A DNA stretch of 29,656 nt from assembly GCA_937890135.1 (NCBI GenBank), contig CALBYC010000242.1:1-29656 (forward strand). The letters are read 5' to 3'. Positions 23,856 through 29,656 of the stretch are shown one piece after another (position 1 is the first letter of the stretch; each line of letters begins with the position of its first letter). The notes below the pieces were generated by a model. It worked only from the letters and a program-made list of their open reading frames with translations. It did not search any database and was not told where the DNA came from. Position numbers and translations under genes: made by a program. This DNA comes from an uncultured Parabacteroides sp. (GTDB lineage: Bacteria > Bacteroidota > Bacteroidia > Bacteroidales > Tannerellaceae).

Positions 23856-26357
23856 TTATTTTACAATTACTTTTTGGGCGGTTTCGCCTTCTACTGCAAC
23901 AATATTGATGCCGCGTGAGGCTGGTACGGTGAAACGGTCGGAAGTAACCAAGTAATTGCCGACTATCTTGCCCAAGATATCCGTAATTACCACATTTCTA
24001 TCTTTGGCATTCATGATTACAACGGAGTTGTGCCCTCCCGATACTTGGAAAGTAGGCTCCGTCACGATTGTTTGATTGGCTGTCGGAGCTTCCGCTTTTT
24101 CTATGCTGAAATGCAAGCCGTCGGCACTTTCTGTAAGTATCTCATTTTGCAATGATATGAATTTGCCTGTCTTGACATCTTCCAACAAATACTGGCCTTT
24201 ATATTCGTCGTCGTAACAATATTTGAAAGCGAACAATCCTGCCGGCGTCGCCTTGGTATCCCAGTCGAATGCATAGGCTGGGGATTTGGCTTTGTCCGTA
24301 CTTGCCAAATCGACAGTCGTCAAATAATAACGTTTGCCATCGTTCCCGTCGTCGAACAATCTCGTTGAAATCTTATACACTGGCTTCCCTGCGATGAGGG
24401 TATCGGCTGCTTCAACTTTCAAAGAGAAATTATCATTTGTATAAGCTGATTTTGTCATGTCTTGACCTTCGCTTTTCAGTACTGCCAATTTGCTAAATGG
24501 ATTCATGGTCAAGTACTTCCCATTGGATTCAAGACGGACGTGTGTGCTTTCTATTGTCTTATACTCAGGGGCATCGTAGGTCTCAATTGTGAAATTGGCT
24601 GCTTGCGTCCCTTCAATCAAGTTTCCGTCAACGTCATAGGTGATGAATTTTTTGCCTAAGGTGCGCAATTGATACACACCTTTCGTTTGCGTATTGGCAA
24701 ATACGATGGATACGGTATCCGTTTGTGCATTTTGGCTGGATAAAACTAATCTGCCGGGGTTATTGATGTCATTTACGACCATTTCGTTTGTCGTGAGTGC
24801 TTTAAGCTTATACGAAACGGCGAATAGTGTGTCTCCTAAAGCCAGTGCTCCTCCGGCTATTCTTTTTTCATCTCTGATCGCTTTGAATTCTATCTTGGAC
24901 TCATTCTCCTTTTGTGCCACCAAAACGCTATCGGCAGTAGTGACCGGCACGACTCCGCCAATGGCGTTCACCATGAGGGATATAGCTTTATTTCTCGTCT
25001 CGCTGTCATCCATATACCGTGCGCCCAAATAAGAGTCTTTGATATCAATCTCTTTTTGGTATTCGAACGTGATCGAGTCTGCTTTTCCGGCAACAGTATA
25101 CGTGTTGTCCATGCCTTTAACTGGGAATATTTCTGCATTAGTGGCGTAAGAATCTCCCTCCTTACGTTCGGCAATGCTGTATTTGCCATCTTTTTCTTTG
25201 ACATACCACTGTCCTTCCGGTAAATAGATGGATGGCTTGTTTGTCTGGAGGCTGGAGCTGGAATAATAGTATTGGCTGGCTCCTTTTCCTGCTTTTTTCA
25301 AGAAATACACACCAGAACCATTTGGCAACTTGGTAGGTTCTCCTCGTTTTGTAACGATGTACGGAACAGTTCCCTGCGTTTTATTATTGATGACTTTGGA
25401 AACGGTTAAGCGTTTCGTGTTTTCGTAAGAAGCATACACGACTTGATAAATCGGATGCTCTGTTGCCTGGGAAGATGCATCCGGCGCCCCTTTCACAAAT
25501 AAAGCGATGGAGTCGTTCTTTAGGTCGATAAGGAATTTGAACTTTTGGAAATCGGAATTGCCGAAAGAATGGAGTTTCCCTTTTGTGTATGTGGAATCTG
25601 CTTTGAAGTTGTATCCAAATACGTCTTGTGCTCCGTCTATTTGCGTACGAACTGTGTCAACGCCTATATATTTGGATTCTCCATTGGGGAATGTTTCATC
25701 CCCTTTATATTGCAAAGTCACGTAGCCTTCGTCTTCTCCGCTAAGGTCTTTCGCTACGAGTTCTTTTGAACTGAAAGGGTTTCCTGCAATTTCCCCAATG
25801 ATTTCCATGTAGAAAGTGGAAAGGCCTGCCCCTAATTCCTGGGCGGAAAGGGTATAGTCTTTTGTGGGCGCTTCTACTTTGAAAGTGGTCGCTTTATTTA
25901 TTTTATCTGTAACGGCAAGACCTTCACCTTCTGTGGGCAACGTTAAAGCCAATGCCTTGTTGGTGTCGAAATAACCAATGATTTTACCGTCGTTGAATGT
26001 CCATGAAGTAATCCCTTTTGGGTCTAATGTCATGCTTTTGCTGGATGTCGGCAGAGAGAGCAATGCGCCGGTCGCCTTGTTTTTAAATTCGTATACCAAG
26101 GCCCCGGAAACTGTTTTCTCTGTGATTTGCCAAAGGGAGAAGTCGATAGTTGATTTTGTAGCCTCCTTGTCCTTGATTTCCTTTGCAATCAAGGAATCCG
26201 TTTTTGCTTCGTCTATGGCAATGCATTCATTCCCGTATTTCAGTTGGTAATAATTGCCGGCTTTCCATTCAGAAGCTGGAACTTCCTCTGAAGAGGCAAA
26301 GGTGGGGAGTGCCAGTCCCAATAATAAGGTGGAAAATAAGGTAAAATTATTCTTCAT
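23856..26357 (-). CDS. large secreted protein with C-terminal sorting-like domain (DUF6383-like)
   Basis: The 833-residue protein has a signal peptide (MKNNFTLFSTLLLGLALPTFAS) and a long chain of beta-rich segments rich in Lys, Thr, Asp and Ser, with a repeated theme of 'G.YL....' or 'GKYLTMNP' and 'F.IE.....' resembling ricin-like or surface-display repeats. Its last 75 residues (VSGGHNSVVIMNAKDRNVVITDILGKIV...TVPASRGINIVAVEG...KVIVK) have the strand pattern of type IX secretion type A sorting domains and of the DUF6383 tails I recall from Parabacteroides surface proteins. It is probably exported to the cell surface. No enzyme motif is seen. A -7 box TATTTTTG is at 26417-26410; a single-gene unit with a strong terminator. 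Function unknown. Confidence 0.85.
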   Translation of the reverse strand: MKNNFTLFSTLLLGLALPTFASSEEVPASEWKAGNYYQLKYGNECIAIDEAKTDSLIAKEIKDKEATKSTIDFSLWQITEKTVSGALVYEFKNKATGALLSLPTSSKSMTLDPKGITSWTFNDGKIIGYFDTNKALALTLPTEGEGLAVTDKINKATTFKVEAPTKDYTLSAQELGAGLSTFYMEIIGEIAGNPFSSKELVAKDLSGEDEGYVTLQYKGDETFPNGESKYIGVDTVRTQIDGAQDVFGYNFKADSTYTKGKLHSFGNSDFQKFKFLIDLKNDSIALFVKGAPDASSQATEHPIYQVVYASYENTKRLTVSKVINNKTQGTVPYIVTKRGEPTKLPNGSGVYFLKKAGKGASQYYYSSSSLQTNKPSIYLPEGQWYVKEKDGKYSIAERKEGDSYATNAEIFPVKGMDNTYTVAGKADSITFEYQKEIDIKDSYLGARYMDDSETRNKAISLMVNAIGGVVPVTTADSVLVAQKENESKIEFKAIRDEKRIAGGALALGDTLFAVSYKLKALTTNEMVVNDINNPGRLVLSSQNAQTDTVSIVFANTQTKGVYQLRTLGKKFITYDVDGNLIEGTQAANFTIETYDAPEYKTIESTHVRLESNGKYLTMNPFSKLAVLKSEGQDMTKSAYTNDNFSLKVEAADTLIAGKPVYKISTRLFDDGNDGKRYYLTTVDLASTDKAKSPAYAFDWDTKATPAGLFAFKYCYDDEYKGQYLLEDVKTGKFISLQNEILTESADGLHFSIEKAEAPTANQTIVTEPTFQVSGGHNSVVIMNAKDRNVVITDILGKIVGNYLVTSDRFTVPASRGINIVAVEGETAQKVIVK

Positions 26358-26409
26358 AAGAATCCTTTCTTTTTTGATGATACAATTACTATTTTTTCGT
26401 TAATCGTCC

Positions 26410-26417
26410 CAAAAATA
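26410..26417 (-). promoter_or_regulatory. -7 box of the large secreted protein gene
   Basis: TATTTTTG on the minus strand, 52 bases before the ATG, matches TAnnTTTG; the -33 site is unclear. Confidence 0.45.
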
Positions 26418-26531
26418 AGGAATGTTTATCGTTTAGGCCCGATAAAATAGTTGAAATTATCGAATGGGTAGCGATTTTGTACGAAACATGCGCTTTGAAA
26501 TACCAAATGCGGAAATAGGACTTTATAAGAT

Positions 26532-26565
26532 AAAAGCCCGGATGCATCCGGCATCCGAGCTTTTT
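26532..26565. terminator. bidirectional hairpin terminator
   Basis: AAAAGC-c-CGGATGC and GCATCCG-a-GCTTTT pair with one mismatch around the loop ATCCG. T tracts occur on both strands (5 on plus, 4 on minus). Confidence 0.7.
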
Positions 26566-26660
26566 GACAACTTAAAAATAGTAATTAATAATAGTGTATG
26601 AAATCCAACAGGTATTGTTGTATTCTCTATTATTAAGGGAGAGAATTCCTTTTCTTTTTA
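26532..26660 (-). ncRNA. candidate small RNA or leader transcript
   Basis: On the minus strand TAACTTTG (26675-26668) fits the -7 consensus. About 100 bases downstream lies a G/C-rich hairpin (AAAGC-CGGATGC arms, one mismatch, loop of 5) with T-rich flanks on both strands, at 26532-26565. The transcript, about 130 nt, has no ATG ORF. It could be a small RNA or an attenuated leader of the large secreted protein gene. The -33 box is poor. Confidence 0.3.
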
Positions 26661-26746
26661 ACAATCGCAAAGTTAGATAAATCTTTGGTAAAAACGCAGT
26701 CTTTTTGATTATTCTAACTAACCCCCTTGTTTATTGAACAAAACAT

Positions 26747-26770
26747 AGGGGTTGCTTGTATAGAACCCCT
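26747..26770 (-). terminator. weak hairpin after mscS
   Basis: AGGGGTT and AACCCCT form a 7-bp stem 10 bases past the mscS stop, with only ATGTTTTG after it. Possible terminator. Confidence 0.4.
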
Positions 26771-26780
26771 GCTTGGTTCG

Positions 26781-27623
26781 TTAGTTTTGCGCTTGATGGA
26801 TGGTCAATTGCGGGAATGGGAATCCGATGCCTTCTTGGTTGAACCGTTCGTAAACCGTTTGGTTCATGCTGAAAAACACATCCCAGTAATCTGCGGATTT
26901 GACCCATAAGCGGACAGCGATGTTTACGCTGCTGTCTGCCAATTCGCTTAGCAGGACTTGGGGCGCCGCAGGCGTTTGAAGGATGCGGGTGTCATGTGCG
27001 ATAATATCCTCCAGCACTTGCTTGACATGCCGGAAGTCTATATCGTACTCGACCCCGATTTTCAAATCCACTCTTCTGAACTCTTGACTGCTATAATTGG
27101 TAACCACGCCTCCGCTTAACGAACCATTCGGAATGTAAATGACCTTGTTGTCTATCGTGAGCAATACGGTGTGGAATATTTGTATTGCTTTCACGCTTCC
27201 TTCTACGCCTTGTGCGGCAATGTAGTCGCCAACCTTATAAGGACGTAACAATAGGATAATCAAGCCTCCGGCAAAATTGGAAAGGTTGCCGCTCAGGGCC
27301 ATGCCGACTGCGACACCTGCCGATGCTAGCAAGGCGGCAAAAGAAGTGGTTTGTACACCCAATGCTCCGACTACAGACACGATCAGCAGCACCATCAATA
27401 CGACGTTGACAAGGCTTCCCACGAATGTCTTTACCGAAGGGTCTATGTCCCGTTTTAGTAAAATCCGGGTGATGAGTTTGTTGACAAGATTTATCAGCAG
27501 TTTACCGATAATGAATACGAGAAGGGCTTTGATCAAAGTCCAGCCGAGTTCGGCACCTTGGGAGAATAGGGAATCAATCAGTTTGCTTAGTTTAGCTCCT
27601 TGTTCTATTTCTAATAATACCAT
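26781..27623 (-). CDS. small-conductance mechanosensitive channel (MscS family)
   Basis: The 280-residue protein is close to E. coli MscS in length. It has three membrane segments: about 27-50 (LGWTLIKALLVFIIGKLLINL), about 66-90 (FVGSLVNVVLMVLLIVSVVGAL) and the pore helix about 93-125 (FAALLASAGVAVGMALSGNLSNFAGGLIILLLRPYKVGDYI) with the Gly/Ala packing that lines the pore. The cytoplasmic beta domain (EGSVKAIQIFHTVLLTIDNKVIYIPNGSL) and alpha/beta vestibule follow. It releases solutes on hypo-osmotic shock at the inner membrane. Single gene with its own consensus promoter. Confidence 0.95.
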   Translation of the reverse strand: MVLLEIEQGAKLSKLIDSLFSQGAELGWTLIKALLVFIIGKLLINLVNKLITRILLKRDIDPSVKTFVGSLVNVVLMVLLIVSVVGALGVQTTSFAALLASAGVAVGMALSGNLSNFAGGLIILLLRPYKVGDYIAAQGVEGSVKAIQIFHTVLLTIDNKVIYIPNGSLSGGVVTNYSSQEFRRVDLKIGVEYDIDFRHVKQVLEDIIAHDTRILQTPAAPQVLLSELADSSVNIAVRLWVKSADYWDVFFSMNQTVYERFNQEGIGFPFPQLTIHQAQN

Positions 27624-27961
27624 ATATATGTATGTTGAATTAAATAATCCGTTTCCAACTATGATTTTTCAGGGAATGGCTGCCGGAAACAGCCCTTGCA
27701 AATGTAGCCCAAATCCTCGATTAGGCAAAGAACTTGACTGCTTTTTTATCATCCCTTTCCCGTGTTTTAGATATTTAATGGTGATGGCAAAACAAGATTT
27801 TTGGTTTCTTTCTTGCGGCAATCCTATATTTTTGATAAATTGCCCCTCTTTTTGCGGGTTAGGTGGAATCAACGGAGATTAGTAAATGGATTATTATGTT
27901 TTATAGACTGATAAAGATAAAGTGTGACGAATGGATTCTTTCTTCCTTGAATATGGGAAGG
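27624..27961. other. divergent intergenic region between mscS and the TPR gene
   Basis: These 338 bases hold the mscS promoter and, on the plus strand, a TATTTTTG box (27827-27834) that may serve the TPR gene; its TTTG (27800-27803) is 23 bases away, a little too far. I see no gene here. Confidence 0.5.
27699..27729 (-). promoter_or_regulatory. promoter of mscS
   Basis: TTTG (27729-27726), 19 bases, then TACATTTG (27706-27699) on the minus strand match the Bacteroidetes -33/-7 layout. The ATG is 75 bases downstream. Confidence 0.75.
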
Positions 27962-28792
27962 ATGAATAATAAACTTTTTATTATAGGGATATTGTGTTTG
28001 TTGCAGCTGTTCAATGCCTTGTCGGCGCAAACGTATGAGGAATGGGTCCAGAAAAGCTGCGATTGCATCGATAAGGAGGATTGGGTGGCGGCCGAGGAGG
28101 CGTTGAAAAACGCAATGCGAGAGGAGCCTGGCAATCCTGCCAATTTTGCATTGCTTTGTAATTTGGGAACGGTCCAGCGTAGGCAAGGGAAAAAGGAGGA
28201 AGCGGTTCTTTCTTATACGGCGGCTTTGGCTCGCCACCCGCGCAGCCTGGCCATATTGGAAAACCGGGCATCTTTGTACACCGAACTGGGCGAGAATGAT
28301 AAAGCTATCAATGACTATAATGCGCTGTTGATCGTAGAACCGGATGATCAGGAGGCTCTTTATTGCAGGGGGTTGCTTTTCTTGGCCAAGAAACAATATG
28401 CTGCGGCTGAAGCGGACTTTGACAAGATATTGTCTTTGAATGAAAAATCGGTCAGGGCACGCTTGGGTTATGCGATTTTGGAAAAGGCAAGAGGTAACTA
28501 CGAGGAAAGTGAACGGATTTATAATTACTTGATAGGCGAGATGCCGCGCGATTGGATATTATACGAGGGCCGTGCCGATTTGTATTTTTTGATGGGAAAG
28601 AATTCAAGGGCGATGGCTGACTTGAACAAATTATTCGTGGAAACGACGCCTACGGCTTCATTATATATCCTGCGTAGTAAAGTGAAAATCGCTCTGTATG
28701 AAAAGGCGGGCGCCTTGAAAGATTTGGAAAAAGCCAAAGAGATGGGGTACGATCCTGCCATTGTGGAGGAGTTGGAGCGGATGTGTAAATAA
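27962..28792 (+). CDS. secreted tetratricopeptide repeat protein
   Basis: This 276-residue protein starts at ATG 27962 with GGAAGG just before it and a signal peptide (MNNKLFIIGILCLLQLFNALSAQ), so it is exported; an upstream ATG at 27863 would bury the signal and is rejected. The mature chain is almost all TPR units of 34 residues, for example AEEALKNAMREEPGNPANFALLCNLG, AVLSYTAALARHPRSLAILENRASLYTELGENDKAINDYNALL and AEADFDKILSLNEKSVRARLGYAILEKARGNYEESERIY. TPRs bind partner proteins; none is implied by the context. No catalytic domain. The HAD gene follows 16 bases later, so they are one operon. Confidence 0.9.
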   Translation: MNNKLFIIGILCLLQLFNALSAQTYEEWVQKSCDCIDKEDWVAAEEALKNAMREEPGNPANFALLCNLGTVQRRQGKKEEAVLSYTAALARHPRSLAILENRASLYTELGENDKAINDYNALLIVEPDDQEALYCRGLLFLAKKQYAAAEADFDKILSLNEKSVRARLGYAILEKARGNYEESERIYNYLIGEMPRDWILYEGRADLYFLMGKNSRAMADLNKLFVETTPTASLYILRSKVKIALYEKAGALKDLEKAKEMGYDPAIVEELERMCK

Positions 28793-28808
28793 TCAAAAGA
28801 GTAAAAGA

Positions 28809-29420
28809 ATGATAAAGAATTTGATATTTGACTTTGGGAAAGTCCTTGTGGATTATGACTTCGAGGCTTTTTTCAAGAAGCATGTACCGGATGAGGAAAG
28901 GCGCCGGAATCTTTCTCCTATACTTTATAATGTGGAACTTCAGCAGTTGCTTGACCGGGAGGTGAAGCCTTTTGAGGAGATTATGGAGGAAGTTGTTGAT
29001 AAGAACAAGGAATTCGAGCATGAAATCCGTATATTCATGAGGCTTTATCCTGAGATTGTCACGGGTGAAGTCCCCGGTATGAGAAAATTGCTTGCCCAAA
29101 TGAAAGAGGAGGGGTATAAGCTTTATGGGCTGACGAATTGGTGCAGCATGGTTTATTCTACCATGGATCGCTTTGAGATATTCAAACTTCTGGAGGGTGA
29201 GGTTATATCTTCGGAGCTGCATCTCATTAAACCGGAAGCCGCTATTTATAATAGTTTGTTTGAAAAATTTCACCTTAATCCTCAAGAGTGTGTTTTTACG
29301 GATGACAGGCCTGAGAACATTGAGGGAGGCAAAGCCTTGGGGATGGATGGGATTGTCTTCCTCAATGCTTTGCAATATGAACGGGAGCTGAGGACTATTC
29401 TCGATAGCCGTAACGGATAA
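28809..29420 (+). CDS. HAD-superfamily phosphatase (YihX-like)
   Basis: The 203-residue enzyme starts at ATG 28809. Motif I is FDFGKVLVDYD, the DxGxV form also found in E. coli YihX; motif II is LTNW; motif III/IV is ISSELHLIKPEAAIY with the conserved Lys and FTDDRPENIEGGKALGM. A helical cap (about 20-85) sits between motif I and II, as in subfamily IA. Relatives dephosphorylate sugar phosphates such as alpha-glucose-1-phosphate; the substrate here is unknown. Cytoplasmic. It is second in the operon after the TPR gene and its downstream region has only a weak terminator. Confidence 0.9.
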   Translation: MIKNLIFDFGKVLVDYDFEAFFKKHVPDEERRRNLSPILYNVELQQLLDREVKPFEEIMEEVVDKNKEFEHEIRIFMRLYPEIVTGEVPGMRKLLAQMKEEGYKLYGLTNWCSMVYSTMDRFEIFKLLEGEVISSELHLIKPEAAIYNSLFEKFHLNPQECVFTDDRPENIEGGKALGMDGIVFLNALQYERELRTILDSRNG

Positions 29421-29480
29421 TTATCAAGAGATTGAATGGCCGTGACTTTTATCGTTATCCTATTTGCGTTTGGTTAATGG

Positions 29481-29499
29481 GGCTAAATGCAGCCTTTTT
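29481..29499 (+). terminator. weak terminator after the HAD gene
   Basis: GGCT / AGCC, a 4-bp stem with a 6-base loop followed by TTTTT, 60 bases after the HAD stop. Too short to be sure. Confidence 0.35.
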
Positions 29500-29565
29500 G
29501 TAAAACGTCCGCAAGCAAATTGTGAAAAGGCCGCAGTGAATCTTGGAAAAGGTGGTGGGCGATGC

Positions 29566-29589
29566 GGGAAACGGTTGCGGCCGTTTCCC
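29566..29589. repeat. inverted repeat with 9-bp arms
   Basis: GGGAAACGG (29566-29574) and CCGTTTCCC (29581-29589) form a perfect stem with a 6-base loop, in the G-rich stretch just left of the dispersed repeat copy. No T tract follows. Confidence 0.6.
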
Positions 29590-29625
29590 ATTGCGAGGGA
29601 GAGGTTCGGGGTGAGAGCCGGCCCC

Positions 29626-29653
29626 GGTGAGACCAAAACATGCTGTGGCATAG
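29626..29653 (-). repeat. dispersed repeat, right copy
   Basis: The reverse complement equals 8921-8948 at 26 of 28 positions. A GGTGAGAG motif also precedes it at 29610-29617, as the same motif family surrounds the left copy. The element is cut by the window end. Confidence 0.85.
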
Positions 29654-29656
29654 CCC

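Larger units (their letters stand above)
26358..26780. other. intergenic region between mscS and the secreted-protein gene
   Basis: These 423 bases carry no ORF that looks real. They hold a promoter box for the secreted protein gene, a strong hairpin with T tails (26532-26565), a second minus-strand promoter-like box (26675-26668), and a smaller stem AGGGGTT/AACCCCT (26747-26770) just past the mscS stop. Confidence 0.6.

Noticed and set aside
29460..29651. 63-codon minus-strand ORF at the right edge
   Set aside because: It covers the inverted repeat and dispersed repeat; proline/arginine-rich composition is typical of a chance frame in G-rich DNA.

Overview
The window looks like chromosomal DNA of a Bacteroidales bacterium. 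The evidence is the gene families (S41 C-terminal processing protease, M3 dipeptidyl carboxypeptidase, ribH preceded by a membrane-anchored TPR protein, recF overlapped by a DUF721 gene) and repeated matches to the Bacteroidetes -7 promoter element TAnnTTTG. An 833-residue secreted protein with a C-terminal sorting-like domain hints at a Parabacteroides/Tannerella-type genome, but this is a weak inference. Base composition is moderate, with A/T-rich gene borders.

Layout. (1) 1-1041: the end of a TolC-type outer-membrane efflux gene, a divergent LpxA-like acyltransferase and a strong terminator. (2) 1193-8343, all on the minus strand: a type I restriction-modification locus. In transcription order it holds a small XRE-type regulator, a frameshifted small ORF, hsdM, a 5'-truncated DUF1016/YhcG-type nuclease gene fused in overlapping frames to the hsdM end, hsdS and hsdR. 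(3) 8344-9156: a gene-free stretch full of short repeats, part of which recurs inverted at the right edge of the window. (4) 9157-10410 rmuC, then an intergenic long inverted repeat. (5) 10595-13948: a two-gene glycyl-radical operon, a trans-4-hydroxy-L-proline dehydratase (HypD type) with its activase. (6) 14237-15596, plus strand: an AlbA_2/Schlafen-type protein and an ECF sigma factor. (7) 15804-17240, minus strand: TPR membrane protein, ribH, tRNA-Tyr, tRNA-Gly and a terminator. (8) 17382-18777, plus strand: recF and a DciA-like DUF721 gene. (9) 18767-26357, minus strand: 5-formyl-THF cyclo-ligase, S41 protease, dCMP deaminase, M3 peptidase and the large secreted protein. (10) 26781-27623: an MscS channel. 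(11) 27962-29420, plus strand: a secreted TPR protein and a HAD phosphatase. (12) 29421-29656: hairpins and the repeat shared with region 3.

Most of the window is ordinary housekeeping. The less ordinary parts are the rearranged accessory region inside the restriction locus, the dispersed intergenic repeats, the hydroxyproline-dehydratase operon with a palindromic candidate operator, the active-site substitutions in the LpxA-like protein, a tRNA promoter lying across the end of ribH, and a possible small RNA or leader at 26.5-26.7 kb. I found no transposase, integrase, CRISPR array or rRNA. No completely new system is evident; the best leads are the broken genes around the type I locus and the repeat family.
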